DNA of 64,000 nucleotides, taken from contig JAJEKV010000002.1 in NCBI GenBank assembly GCA_021234155.1, positions 41,653,203 through 41,717,202 on the forward strand, written 5' to 3'. Below the pieces are notes generated by a model. That model was not told the DNA's origin. It saw only the letters and a program-made list of their open reading frames with translations, and ran no database searches. This DNA comes from Isoetes taiwanensis (lineage: Eukaryota; Streptophyta; Lycopodiopsida; Isoetales; Isoetaceae). Every line of letters begins with the position of its first letter. Position 1 is the first letter of the stretch. The translations under genes were made by a program, and so were the position numbers. Of this stretch, positions 1-11,938 are shown piece by piece.

Positions 1-20
1 ATTGTCCTTCCTTAAGCACT

Positions 21-653
21 GTGAAGTACTGGATCACCAAGACTCTCATGGTTCCTATTCTTTCCATTCTTAAACTGGACAATAAGACTTTTCAAATAAT
101 CTGTAAAGAGGAAAGGAATGTCCCTCAAATTCTTACCAGAAAAATCTCCCTCATCTCAGGATATCCAGTGTATATTATGAAATGGGATCCTTTCTATATA
201 CCAGGAGATTTCTCCACAATTGCTACTACCACTTGGATCTCATGCTTAAATCTGCCTATGGGTTGCTGGACAGTCTCTCATCTTAAAACCATTGCTAGTA
301 GCTTAGGGGAGAACATCCAAGTCTCTATCCCTCAAACCAATTTCCCCTCTGTTTGTATTCAGAAGAAGATCTTTTCTAATTGGGAGGACTGTATTCCTTG
401 CAAAATCCCTAACAGAGGCATATTTAATCTTAATATCTCCTACTCTAAAATGCCTCTGGCTAAGATTTCTCCTCCAAAAGAGTACAAGGAAATTAAGGTG
501 CAGAAAGATGTGGAAACACAGCAAAGCAAGCAGGTTTGGAGACCAAAAACTAAGCCCATGGAGGACAACCATATCAACAAGGCCGATTGCATCACCATCA
601 AAAGGGTTATTCAAGAAGAAAATCACCATACCAAGGTTGAATATAATGCATAA
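21..653 (+). CDS. LINE-A ORF1, DUF4283-like nucleic-acid-binding protein
   Basis: A 210-residue open frame that resembles the DUF4283 region of plant L1 ORF1 proteins, which bind the element RNA. The segment from about residue 45 to 100 has the typical pattern of hydrophobic strands with conserved tryptophans (KWDPFYIPGDF, then TTTWISCLNLP and GCWTVSHLKTIAS). The C-terminal third is basic and low in structure. The frame ends in TAA that overlaps the ATG of the next frame as TAATG (651-655). The true start may lie upstream of the window, because family ORF1 proteins are usually longer. No zinc knuckle is seen in this part. Family assignment is by pattern recognition. Confidence 0.72.
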   Translation: MKYWITKTLMVPILSILKLDNKTFQIICKEERNVPQILTRKISLISGYPVYIMKWDPFYIPGDFSTIATTTWISCLNLPMGCWTVSHLKTIASSLGENIQVSIPQTNFPSVCIQKKIFSNWEDCIPCKIPNRGIFNLNISYSKMPLAKISPPKEYKEIKVQKDVETQQSKQVWRPKTKPMEDNHINKADCITIKRVIQEENHHTKVEYNA

Positions 654-979
654 TGTATTTTCCTGATAGAGGTATTATATTCCAATTTCCCTCCAAAGTG
701 GTGATTAGAGTCGATCCTATGAATTTGAGCATCTCTACTTTGGATATTGGCATTTTAAATGATAATTTTGGCATTTGTGAGGAAACCAGGAAGGAAGACT
801 CGGAGGATGACTTTGACTTCCAGGTCAGTAGCAAGACTTCCACTCTGGAGGATGAGGCCTGGTCAACAGTCATCAATAGAAGGAAAAGAGGGAAGAAAAA
901 CTTCAAAGATTACACTTTGGGACCTCCAAGAAGATCCCCAAGAAAGATCCTCCCCCCATCCAATGGATATAAGTCTTAA
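653..979 (+). CDS. LINE-A second small frame, probable ORF1 C-terminal part
   Basis: A 108-residue frame that starts inside the stop of ORF1 (TAATG) and ends 17 nt beyond the start of the endonuclease frame (ATG at 963). It is acidic in the middle (EETRKEDSEDD) and ends in a basic stretch (NRRKRGKKNFK). No domain is recognised. It may be the C-terminal half of ORF1 split by a mutation, or a genuine separate frame reached by termination-reinitiation, which some LINEs use at UAAUG. The first explanation is simpler; the tidy overlaps at both ends keep the second open. Confidence 0.55.
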   Translation: MYFPDRGIIFQFPSKVVIRVDPMNLSISTLDIGILNDNFGICEETRKEDSEDDFDFQVSSKTSTLEDEAWSTVINRRKRGKKNFKDYTLGPPRRSPRKILPPSNGYKS

Positions 980-2030
980 AGGTATCACTTGGAATATCCA
1001 AGGCATCAATTCGAATCTCAAAAGAGGTAGATTAAAGGTTTGCCTGATTTTATTTTCTTTCAAGAGCATAAGATTCATGATGACAATATCAACTCTATAA
1101 TTAGAGATGTTCTACTTGCAAACTTCCAGCATTGGTCTCTCAAAGCTAACAATACTTCTGCAGGCATTACCATAGCTTGGAATAATAGACTCAACCTGGA
1201 TGATATCCAAATGATCAATGATAACAGCAGAAGATGGCAGATTATCCATGGAAAGGCTGGAGAAAAAAGGATTGCCTTCATAAATGTTTATGCTTACTAT
1301 CAGCCACCTGATAGAGTTAGCCTTTCGGATGTCATAAATAGGAGGTAGAGAGAATTCCATATGATGAGTGTATTTTAGCTGGTGACTTTTATATGGTTAC
1401 CCATAGCTATATGAGGAGCACCAAGGCCTTTGACTGACAATGAGTTCTCAAGCTGGAACTCTCTCCTCTATTCTCACCACCTCTCTCTGGCCAGGGTTAT
1501 TCCCCATTCTTATAGTTGGAGTGATCATAGAGATCAGCCAGTTTGCTGTCTCTATGACAGATTTTATCTTAGTGAAACCCTTTGGAGCAACAGCACTAGG
1601 GTAACTAATCTCACCAACTACACTCTCTCTGACCATTTTCCCCAGCTTATAAGTATATGTGGTAACAATCCTCAGAGGAAGAGGAATTTTTATTTTAAGC
1701 TGAACACTAATCTTCTTGAGCAGGATGACTTTTTGCATAACCTTCAGCAGATTATTTCTCAAGAGGATAAACCTATTGGTAACAGAGGATGGATGGATTG
1801 GTGGGTAAAGGTTTCCAAAAGAATCAAGAATTGGCTCAAGGTCTGGGGAAAAGAAGTCCATAGAAGCAACATTGCCCATTTATAGGACCTTAGATCCTAG
1901 TTAGGTCTGGCTCAGGGACAGCAAAAAGATGACATCAAAACTCAAATAGAAAGAGAGGAAATTAGAATTGCCAGCGGTTGGAAGATCAAGGCGAAGGTAA
2001 AGGAGCTAAAGGAAGATGAAAGGAGCAACT
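963..2030 (+). pseudogene. LINE-A ORF2 5' part: APE endonuclease
   Basis: The frame opens at ATG 963 with MDISLKGITWNIQGIN, the conserved N-terminal strand and asparagine of APE-type LINE endonucleases. It continues after a frameshift near 1035 with FFQEHKIHDDN (catalytic glutamate motif). A further break lies at about 1348-1430, where a GDF motif survives in another frame. The C-terminal part reads through SWSDHRDQP and YTLSDHFPQLI, the SDH motif with the catalytic histidine. The domain nicks target DNA to prime reverse transcription. The reading runs on to 2030, where the large DNA element interrupts it within the linker to the RT. Confidence 0.85.
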
Positions 2031-2049
2031 AAGCATGAATTCATTAATT
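2031..2049 (+). repeat. Left terminal inverted repeat of the DUF7869 element
   Basis: AAGCATGAATTCATTAATT. It matches the reverse complement of 12494-12512 at 18 of 19 bases. It is preceded by AACT (2027-2030), the target duplication. Confidence 0.9.
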
Positions 2050-2378
2050 AGAGAAATTTGGAATTCTCGTTTAGCATGAAATAGGTTAGCGGGTAGCCAT
2101 ATAGTGCAAAAACTACTACCAATTGAGTAAAAGTTGGCGTTTTTTTGCACAAATTCTGCAAAGGCTTCGGTCTTATTCGGAAATATAGTTTTTACTGCTA
2201 ATGCAAAGGTTCACTGCGAGTATAACGTAGTAGGAGGGAGTGTTAAAACTTCTACCATAAAGCCTTGAACGCGATGTTTAGCGGTGAAAAGGAGACAAAA
2301 TAATGTGCCTTTTATTAAAACCATATGAGAGCATTGTGTTAAAAGAAGGTACAGAGGAGCAAGGATATCACACAAAAT

Positions 2379-5300
2379 TCAGTATTTAAAGCCATATAAT
2401 TGCTTTCTGAGGAGGATCGCGATTATGATTATTTTTAGCATTAAACATATGGTAAAAGATATGGGTAAAGACAAAACCAAAGTTCCCGAAACAAAATTTC
2501 CATTGAAGGAAGTAATATACAACATAATTCTTGATTGAAGGAGATAATTATTCGATTGTGTTTGAGATACTTCATCGGGTATCACACCCATTTCATTGGC
2601 CATCACGATTGACATGCTCTCTACCCAATTCCATAGCTTGTGTTGTGTCCATCTCTGAATAACACGTGATCTGGGAACTACAACACCCATGGCCTTTGCG
2701 ATCTTGGCTGCAGATGTGAATCGGACTCCCATTCTTCATTTACCTGCTCCCCGCCTATAAGTTCGTTTTCGCGGTAGCTCCGTCACGATAGCATTACAAC
2801 GTGGATGAGAGAGCTTACGCTTCTTGTTGTGTACCTGATGCTCACGTGACCCAAGAACCTCATCTTGGTCAATCTCCATGTCTTTGCTTGATGCGCTTCC
2901 ATGTGTTCTCATGCGTATTCAAACTGATGTTCACTGTCAAGAAAGGCATGTACCCATCAAGCTTCTCATTAAGTGCACTCAATTTTTTTGAAAAGTGGGC
3001 TCTAGGGCTTCTATACCTTTTTCCGTCTCTTCAAGCAAGCGCTTTGTTTCTTGCATTCTCTCTTAAGTAGGACTTAGCATCGAGGTTTTCCAAAATGGAA
3101 TCCAACTTTGATAGATCGTGTTTTGGGTGATCTTGCGATGTCGGGTTGAGCTGGATCGGGCTCAACCCTCTACCTTTCGGCTCTTCCTCAAACCCATCGG
3201 CACTTGGATTGGCCATTTTATCAAAGCGTTTCAAAGAACGCCCTCGGGAAGCGGCACACTTTACCTGAACTTTGAAAAGCCGCTCTTTTTGCCTTGCATA
3301 AGAGCAACACGAGCGAAATCCCGGTAGAAAAAAAATCGAACACAACCATCGGTCGGCACCGGTTGTTCAACAATATGGTAGGCATAGGAGGTTTTCAGTG
3401 GCATTTCAATACAAGATCTCCTTCCATTGCCGCCCATTTGAATCTTGGTTTGCCTGTAAAAGAGTCGATATTTCTTTTTATCTTCTCGTCGGCATCCTCA
3501 TTACACATTAGCGGCATTGGAGGCAATGGTGTTGACTTAGGAGCCTTGCCGGTGTGGAGATAGGTGAAGCTCAACTCACGGTTGCCGGTGTTACCACGAA
3601 CATCACTCTGTTAATGCACATATGACTAATAAAATGCTTGATGTTCTTTCACCCTTCGTTTGCTCTCCCATCCCGTTTCTTCATAGGAACCTAAAGATAG
3701 GTAGCCACCGCTGAATTTGCTTCATTTGTACAAACAAGCAATTTGGCAAATTCAGCGGCGCATGATAATAACCAAGTGATAAACTTTGGCAATCGTCATG
3801 GTAGCTATCCTTGTAAATAGATCGTGTATTTCTTGCAATCCCATACCTTGTTCATCCCTCGGATGTCAATAAATATCAATGTCGCATTCTCGACACTTGG
3901 GAGGAAGTAGGGATGCCATCCTTTGTCCTTTGCTATGACAATATTTTTCTTTTCCTTTCTTTTTCTAGCCTCTTACGGCTTTAGAATATTCTGATTGGCT
4001 CGAGAAAGGCTACGGTGTAGGTTACCTAGTGTATGATCCTTGTTATAATTAGCCTTGGCGTACTACGTATGGGTTGTCGATATATCCGATTATTCTCTGT
4101 TCGGTCAAATCGGGAAAAGCTTTGAAAGCAATTCCTCCCGACTATCGAAATCCTTTTGCGATAAATTTGTGGCATAAGAAAAATTTTCGCCTCATAAAAG
4201 TGAGGGTTACGATGTCGGTTGCCCGTTGTTTGCAATCAAATCTCCGCTATAACTTTTGCACCTTTAAATCGTCTTGCCTTCTATAATCTCATCGGCGGTT
4301 TGTGACACCTCGCATTTCGACATACCTCGTAACAACGGGCCGGGTCTTGTTAAAGAAGTCTTTGGATGGCTTGTCCAGGAAACTCACCATGGTTAGATCA
4401 CTGAGTTTCTGACTCACCCACCAGACCGACAACTTCCATTAACTTCTTGAAAACCTTTTCATCCATAAAATGAATTGTTTTCATCCTTAAGCTCCTGCAC
4501 TTTCAAGGTGGTCGTTGCAATTTCATGGAAATCCTGAAGCAATTTCAAGGTCATCAAGATCGCGGACGCGAACTTGGCGATAGAAAACAAATAAATACCT
4601 TCAAAGCTGAAGTTTTAGCTGTCCCTATAGGTCCTTGTGGAGGGCAACCATAAGCCTTGTCTTTGATGGCGAAGTTGTTCTGATTTTTCAATCGGTGGCT
4701 CTCTGTACGGTGTTTTGCAATTACTTCGTTGCATTGAATACTCAACTCTATATATTCCTTGTGCGTAAGATTTCCGTTGAGCACCCTCGATCGTCTTCTA
4801 GCATATACTTTGGCAAATTCTCGTTCTTTGCTTTCGAACTTCGTAGACGACCAGAACAAAGGAGTTGTCTGGCGCAAATCGTGGTTGCCGAAATAATATA
4901 AAATTTCTTGCCCTTCAAATCTTACGGATTGCTCCATGTCACCCTCTTCACGAAAAGATAGACAACCGTCGGGTCAAATCTACATAACGAGTGTCAAAAG
5001 ATAAAGAATTAGTTACACAGTAATAGGGTCAAAGCGGAACGGCGTCGGCGGGGGTGAGGACCTCTGTCGGGTATGTCTTGAAGCTTTTAACGAGTTTGAA
5101 CATGGTCATTTGACCGCGTTACGTGTCAAGTTTGCTGGTGCGGGTTCACAATCAAAAATAGAAATCTTTGTAAACCAATTAACCCCTAAGGGGTAGAACC
5201 TTTTAACCTGTTCAAGCTTACGGTGGTTTGCTCTCTGCCATCTTGCGTTCCTCTTGAGGGATTGAACTTCAACTTCATTTGGAATGGCGGTCGCGTGGTG

Positions 5301-6310
5301 CCATGGCAATGCTAGTCTAGAGGAAGCATCCAAATGGCGAGGGGGTTTGTGAACTGGCGGGCTGCGGGCTATCTTGATGGGTGTCCAGTTCACGAGGCTA
5401 ATTTTGAAAGGAGGGAACTTTTTGGAATAAATCCACCGGATGTAGTGCTATCACGGGGCCTTCATAACAATAGGAAGAGTAGGGTTAACAATCCGGGAGG
5501 GGTTTATAGTGGATTGTGGTTCTTGAGCAATTTCTTTTTTGAGTGCTGATGTCTCTCCCAAAGCGACAATAGGCTTCACACTCTTTTTCTTGGCCCGCGG
5601 CTCTTAGCCAATTAGTGTCCATCACGGAGGGCATCTTCTCGTCGAACTGCTTTCAAGGCACATTTCGGAGGCTTCTTGTCGTAGACAAACCATTTACGCA
5701 TCTCTGCCGAACCCGAGCAATATGTCTCTGTTTCCCTTTATACGACAAAGAGAGAGATCATAGGATGGCAACAACCAGCCCATAACCCTTAGGCGGCGTG
5801 GGGGCGTTTTTCCACAATGGTGGCTTGTTCATTTTCTTTGGTTGTCATCATAGGCGGGTCATAATTGCGCCATTTCAAAATGTACTCGAAACTGCAATGC
5901 TTGTGTGTCCTCAATCTTGCATATGATAGCATCTTGCACATTGTTCTTAAGTGCCTTCCCACATTGCCACCACTATGCCAACTTGTTCAACGTCCTCGGC
6001 TTTTTTTTTCGTCCAGCGAAAGCGAGCCTGAGGTCCTTTCTGCGGTCACCCTTAATGTCGCGGTATAGCACATTGCAATCTCAATACACCATTTCCTTTC
6101 ATTGGAAGGGGTTATATCTGGTTTGGCTCGACATCGGTCCTCGGAAGAGAGCAAGTCTTTGTAAACAAAAGCACATGGTGAGTGCACGGTAGGCTGCATA
6201 ATGTGGTGCAAGGAAAAGGTAGAAACTCTTGTAGAAAAGCGCGGCCGCGATCTGCCGAAGCGACTAAAATAGAACTCCACACTATCAGCGGCCGCGCGGC
6301 GTTGTAACAC
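2379..6310 (-). pseudogene. Unassigned decayed coding region in the DUF7869 element
   Basis: Open stretches on the minus strand follow one another with small frame changes: 6310-5987, 5393-5106, 4937-4554, 4235-4026, 3345-3031 and 2732-2379. The composition is protein-like (charged, helix-forming, few low-complexity runs). The 3345-3031 piece is rich in K/R and E/D and includes KRFDKMANPSADGFEEEPK. The last piece has a possible helix-turn-helix (SAAKIAKAMGVVVPRSRVIQ). I do not recognise a family. It is divergent from the DUF7869 gene and could be an accessory transposition gene or captured host sequence. Introns and frameshifts cannot be told apart by eye. Confidence 0.4.
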
Positions 6311-6641
6311 TTAAGCACGGCAAGAAAACATCGCGATTCGCGAACCTAATGGCGTACTACACTGGTACTCATGAAACATATAAAGAAAGAAAATCTATAC
6401 TCAGCCAGACCGCGGCCGCGATCTTGTTGAGCAGCTACACTTATGAAGACCGCTGTCTAGAAATTACAAAACCTATCAAGCAAGACCGCGGCCGCGATCT
6501 TGTTGAGCAGCTACACTTATGAAGAACGCGGCTGTCTAGAAATTACAAAACCTATCAAACAAGACCAGCGTCACGATCTTCTTTGGCGATATACTTATGA
6601 AAACAATAGAAGCTCGAGTAGGCAAGATCGCGGCCGCGATC
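6239..6641. repeat. Array around the palindrome GATCGCGGCCGCGATC
   Basis: The perfect 16-bp palindrome is at 6626-6641. Close variants are at 6408-6423 and 6484-6499 (GACCGCGGCCGCGATC), a partial one at 6239-6252 and a decayed one at 6563-6578. The copies at 6408, 6484 and 6563 lie in repeats of about 76-79 bp that share a following TTGTTGAGCAGCTACACTTATGAAGA block. The array sits between the minus strand coding region and the + strand gene, where shared control or transposase-binding sites would be expected. It is CpG-dense. Confidence 0.75.
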
Positions 6642-8889
6642 TTGCTGAGCTGAAATGTTAGAAAATACCTTCTTTGAGGGAGTCCTTAGGTGCCATGGGA
6701 TCGCGGTATTTGGCTGAGTTAATCTGAGTCTTTTGGAGTGGCTCGAGAAGGCTCGGGCGAAAAGCTAAGCATTTGAGCAATCGCTGGAGTCGAAATTTGT
6801 TTTAAAGGTTTGAAGTTTCAATTTATAGAACGCGGCGCGGAAATTAATTGCCCGCCCCTCATAATTCTTGCGTGAAAAAAGCGTGCGGCCATAATGGCGT
6901 CGTCAGCGGCCGTGATAATAATTACCGCGGCCCGGCGGCCGTATTTATTCCACGACATAAATGCGGTCGTCGAATATACCCGTCCGAAAAAGGCAAGTAA
7001 TCCGTAGGAAAGGTCCTTATCCACTTGGGCGTCCAGCGTTCAAATTCGGTAATTTGGGACTGACACATTATGCGACCATAAATGCCCCAAAAAATCCGGT
7101 TCTGGACCCGGACGATGGCCCCGTAGAATTTGAAATCGAGAACAAACCAATTCGAAAAAGGGGAAAAGCCAATTCAAATTTCATTGTTTTGCAAGATCTT
7201 GGTATTTGGAGCTGCGCCTAAAATTTGGAACCAAGTTCGGGCAAGGATTTCTTTTTGAAATTCGCATCCATTGAAAGCGGCCCGGGCGATAATCCGCTTG
7301 CAATCCGCCACTACACATTGAGTTCTGCAACTGCATCGAATTCGGGGTTTGGGCGAGGTAAAAGGCCTATTCGATGCATATCCCTCAGCGAAGTGAACTC
7401 AACGTCTATGTTGCCTTTGAATTTTAATTATAACTACAACCTCAGAGTCTACGCACTAACATCACTATGTATTGCATGGATTGATAAGATACCTCGATAC
7501 TTTGTTGCAACTATGTAAAATAGATGTTCTAAGCAAAGCGTGCACTCTGGTGTGTTTATTATACAATGTAAACGTGTTTGGTATATGCTTTCTTTCTCCA
7601 TGTGGATGAAACTAAACAACGTTTTTTATGACAACTGCTGCTTACGGGGTACAAGTTGGCGTTGGCGGGCTACAAGTTGGCGTTGGCGCCACCGGCTACA
7701 AGTTGGCGTTGGCGCCACCGTGATACGTGAGGTATGAGTAATGCTTTATTACGTAAGTCGGTCGTTATAACTTTGGTGCTCCGCGAGATCGCGATCGCGA
7801 TACCTTCAACCGTCTACACTTGCTATTGACCAATGAACTCCCAGCTATCGACAACTTTGAGTTGAAACCACTAGCTAGCCTCGAAATGTGATTTGCACGA
7901 GTTCTTATCGAAACAGCTAGTGTGAATGCTTGCAAAAAAAGCGGCCAGCGTTCTTACCCATGCTTTCGATAAGATCGCGGTGGCGATAGTCCCGAGCATT
8001 TTTATTTTTCAGTTCCTATTTTTGTAGTGGTTTGTGATCCGCGGTGCTTTACGCTTCGAGGAGGATGGCGGCGCTATTCCGCGACCTCTTGTTTGCGGGG
8101 ATGGCTGATGTAATTCCATTTGTATCTGGCTGGGGAAAAAAGGTGGCGAAGGAAGAGTCCACAATTTGGCGCCATCACAATTCGGCCCGGGTCGGAGGGT
8201 ATGGTTGTCGTTTCAATTGTGAATGTTCTGGATGGATAGTTACCGCTACCAATTCCCGAAATGGAAATAGAAAAAATGGGTGAAGCTGTGGGGACTTTTG
8301 TGTTGTGGTACAAGAAGGACATTGCTGCTCAACTTGATAGAGATGAGGAAACATGCACCCCACCGGTCGGATAAAGCGCATAGGCTGGCGGGGCCGAGAG
8401 GGAATGAGGGTTAGCCGATGTGGGGCGAATCATGTGCAAGGGCTTTCTAGAGATGAGTTAGTTGAGAAAGCGTGCACACTCATGCATGAATCTTTGCTAC
8501 ATGGCTTATGCCTATGGTGTTATCGTTTTTGCCGATCAAACCATCTTTGTGTCGGCGTGAAGTTAGGGGAAGGCTCGATAGTTTGCTACTATCATGAACA
8601 TTTTTCAATGCACGAAAAAAAGATCTCTATCTTGTTGCCGGGCACGTGCGAAAATGCTAGCGCATGACCTTGTGAGATGGCCCATAGCCCTCGTGCTCAT
8701 TGATAACATTCCGGTTTCTACTCTTGTGGTTGCGGTGAAGGAGAAGGATGTGGAGAATGAACCTTACTCCATTAGACCCGAAATTGGCATCACCAAAAAG
8801 AGACCTTCTGACATGGTCAATCGGAGACCCGAGAACACGCCCGGCCACCAGAGTAAATGTGAAAGAAAAAACTAGTCTTGAGGCTATTC
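6642..8889 (+). other. Interior of the DUF7869 element, no assigned gene
   Basis: GC-richer than the flanking LINE. Short open frames exist (6961-7221, 7225-7518, 8044-8283, 8353-8667, 8594-8875) but none matches a family I know. A stretch at 8275-8350 reads GEAVGTFVLWYKKDIAAQL and looks protein-like. Part of this may be the N-terminal region or introns of the DUF7869 gene that follows. Confidence 0.35.
7650..7720 (+). repeat. Short minisatellite, unit about 21-26 bp
   Basis: Three tandem copies of CTACAAGTTGGCGTTGGCG, the last two extended by CCACCG. A related AAAAGTTGGCG piece occurs near the left end of the same element at about 2133. Confidence 0.8.
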
Positions 8890-11220
8890 TAGACTTCAGT
8901 CATCAACTGTCTTTGCATGAAGCGATCTTTGTGCAAATTTTACATCCCGGAGATAGCTTGCATGAGAACCTTTTCTTGGAACATGAAGTCCTCGGGCGCT
9001 AACTTTTGCATATAACATGCTAGATCTTTGCTCACGAAAATGGTGTAGTCCATAAATTGATGTTGAATAACAAGCGGTGTGTCGTGAAAGCATGGCATAA
9101 AGCCTATGGCATTCCCATTTCCACTTTTTACAAGTGGAAGAAGCTCTTCAATGATGGCCCGCAATTGCTTTGAGCCGCGAAAATCTTGGGTCTAAGAAGC
9201 CAAGGTCTCATACTTTGGTGGCAATCTTTGTGCTATCTATGTTCATAGATGAAAAGCGAGAGATGATGCCACACCGCTCGAAAATTACGGCGAGGGTAGC
9301 GAACAAAATGTTAAGAGGCTACCTTACGTCTTGACTAAGAAGGATATACACCAAGAAGAGATATTTCCGTTCTGAGAGATGACGAGGCAAAGCATATTTC
9401 TCCTTAAGTCATTTAAATGCGCTTGGAAAGAGAATCATTCGAGGTATCAATAGCTAAGAGGATAGCATTTTCCAAGTGTAACACCTGTATTGTCATAAAG
9501 GAAAAGCTTGCTAAGACCAGAGATCCAAACGAAAAGAAGGGTACTTGCAATAGAGAGGAAATCGCATATGACGGCCCCCGGATTTCTTGCGGGGGAGCCT
9601 TTCTTGGTCTGGAGAGCTTTGTCGCATAGATCTCTGAGCACGCTTTAACCATTATACATGATAAGATGGATCAGAATAAGACCATGGTCCCTCGTCTAGA
9701 GAAGCTAGCAAAGTCGTATGGAGGGGTGAGCGGTGAAGGTTAGTGTTACAGTGCTCTCATGCACGGCCATGGTATAGGTGCCTTGGGCCACTTCTCCTTT
9801 GGACCTCTGGCACGATGATTCTAATTTTCATGTGGGATCCTTGAATCATACCTTGAAGACACCGGAGAATAAATCGAGGATAATTGGGGCCATTTGAGAG
9901 ATCTTGATCGTCTGGCGGTAGGGGTGCGGCAATTTTAAACACTGATAACCTCGGGACAAAAATGATGAATGGCGGTAGAAATGATTTTATGCCTCCTATC
10001 AAAGGCCCCATGGTAGCAAACAAGTTGCCTAGGAGGCTTTACTTGCAGACTAGATAATTGCTTTCGGTCGAATAAGAATAGATATCTTTTCTCTTACTTG
10101 TCATACTTGGTTTGGTTAGGTGTATTTGATCAAGTGCAGCGGTGGGATTCATGATGGTTGGACACACCCACGATGACATAGATGCCCTATTTGGAAACTA
10201 CTCTACTCTAATGAGAAGATCAGATGCATTGACTATTCGAGCTTATGCAACTCTTGGCGGTGTAGTTCAAAGGCTCCTTCGCCTTACCTTGTGAGAGGGT
10301 TCTGATTGGAAGGAATTAGTGAAAGGTTTTATCCCCGATAAGAAGGACCGTTTATGTGGTCACTTGGAACCTCTACTCTTCAAGTTTTGCATGAAGGATG
10401 GATGGCCACTAATGTTCTACAAGATGAGGCGGGGGCATGAGGAGTGGCTCCACGAAAAGGGAATCGAGAATGTGGAAGGAGGATGCCCAAGGTTTACCTA
10501 TGATTCCGAGAGGGTCACCTAAGGTCCTGCAGACCATATGGGAGCTTGAAAGATATAGGTGCATTAAGAGCTTCTATTGCCAAGTACATGATGCCTTGGG
10601 CAGCTATTTCTAGAGTGGCGATAAGTCATGGTCCAACACATATATGAATGAAGTTATTGACTCTTGGTCCACCTTGTTCTGCGAGTGCTTGGCGGCGTGC
10701 AGCCCCGGTGAAACTCTCATTCAGATTTCGGCCCACCACCGGGCAAAGTGCATTGGAAGAACCGAAAAAGAGTGTTTGTGGATGAGCACATTGAAGCATC
10801 TCATTACGTTGGGCCTTTCTCGGGTAGACCCAAGAACCCGGTTGAAATATTGACCCCTACCAAGATGTCAAGAAGGGAATGCTCTTGCTAATCGGACCAC
10901 ATGATAACGCCCCGCATGGATGGGTTTTGCGAAGAGGACCCAATAGAGGACCCTAATCTCCCACATTACGAAGAGGTGTTTGTCTCTTGGTTTGAACCTA
11001 TTGCGAAAAGGGAACCTCATATGCAATGCGGTATAGGGATTCTTTGGAGCAAGAATTGGAGACCCAATCCTAATGACCCGCCGCTACCAACCTTTGAAAA
11101 CAATAGACTATGGTTGGGCCGTAGAGACCAGGCCATTGTCGGTGGTGATCCCCAGTAGTGTTAGGGGCTCGGTTGCAAGAATTAGTGGCTAAAGAAGCTA
11201 AGGGCGATGATGAGAACTCT
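8890..11220 (+). pseudogene. DUF7869-type protein gene, decayed
   Basis: Successive frames give a recognisable run of DUF7869-family landmarks. They are: a helix-rich DNA-binding-like segment near 9040-9165 (VKAWHKAYGIPISTFYKWKK); CPHRSK-like context and a cysteine pair FSKCNTC at about 9467-9487; HDKMDQNKTMVPRLEKLAKS at 9657-9716; LWHDDSNFHVGS at about 9805-9838; LDNCFRSNKNRYLFSYLSYL from 10050; VGFMMVGHTHDDIDALFG from 10142; and GHLEPLLFKF then DGWPLMFYK at 10357-10425. The order and spacing fit family proteins of land plants and other eukaryotes. The conserved D-N-x-x-R-x-N-K-N and GHTH-D-D-I-D blocks suggest a metal-dependent nuclease-like core, which is inference. At least six frame changes or stops disrupt it. 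Function in the family is, to my knowledge, not established; its position inside a TIR element argues for a transposase. Confidence 0.78.
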
Positions 11221-11358
11221 TGAGGTATGCAATGCTCTTTTACATAATTACTATATCATTCATAACATGAAAGTTACAATAGACTAGTTATTATTTGTTA
11301 CGCTGCGTTTTCCATCTCAACACAAGAGCTCTTACACTATACAATGCTAAGCAATGAT

Positions 11359-11598
11359 TCATTCATCTTCGGGATCTGTAGTAGTGATCCCCGATATCTC
11401 ATAGCTCATTAAAAACGGGAAGCCAAATCGATGGATCATTACACGAATTGACGAGAACCAACGAATCTCAGCCCCAAAGCTTTTCTTCGCGGTAGGGATC
11501 AAGAAGAAGATGCACATCTAGGCAACCAACAAGATCGAGTGGCTCATTGAGCACTTGATCGCCTCGATGTGGTGAATTGATGAAGGCAAATAATCCAT
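11359..11598 (-). pseudogene. Small gene A, paralogue of small gene B
   Basis: An 80-codon frame from ATG at 11598 to TGA at 11359, with one in-frame TAG after about 26 codons. The N-terminal part contains HHIEAIKCSMSHSI; the end reads MSYEISGITTTDPEDE. Both parts align with small gene B, and the shared promoter lies about 35 nt upstream. No known family is recognised. It sits close to the right TIR of the large element, on the strand opposite to the DUF7869 gene. Confidence 0.5.
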
Positions 11599-11630
11599 GG
11601 GAGAGGAATGAACTTTAGCCCCGTGAGAAG

Positions 11631-11669
11631 CTTTTATAGTGAGGTAGAATTATTGAGGTGAATTATTGG
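11631..11669 (-). promoter_or_regulatory. TATA promoter of small gene A
   Basis: On the minus strand a CCAATAATTCAC block is followed by CTCACTATAAAAGC. The TATA box lies 33-41 nt before the ATG at 11598. The same layout is kept before small gene B (12306-12267). Confidence 0.6.
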
Positions 11670-11938
11670 GGTAGACTTGGCCATTATTATTGCTCGTGTG
11701 TATAAGACCGTTGTATAAATACAAGTATAATACATCTTTAAGTATGGATATATGTATGCGTACTAATATCGTATGTTTCAAAACATGTTTGCTTGACCAA
11801 TTTAGCTATGATTGAATTCAATGACGGCTTTGCGAGAATAAGTGGAGGTGGGATAGCACATCGTTACAATATACTCGGTTAAGGTGCGTGATATTACATC
11901 CTTAATCGGAATGCTATTACATCCTTACTTAGTTATTA

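Noticed and set aside
7640-7725. The 7.65 kb tandem repeat as a CRISPR-like array
   Set aside because: Three adjoining units without spacers in a plant genome.
10141-10210. GHTHDDID as a metallophosphatase active site
   Set aside because: The flanking motifs (LDNC...NKN, DGWPLMFYK, HDKMDQNKT) fit DUF7869 as a whole, and other metallophosphatase motifs are absent.
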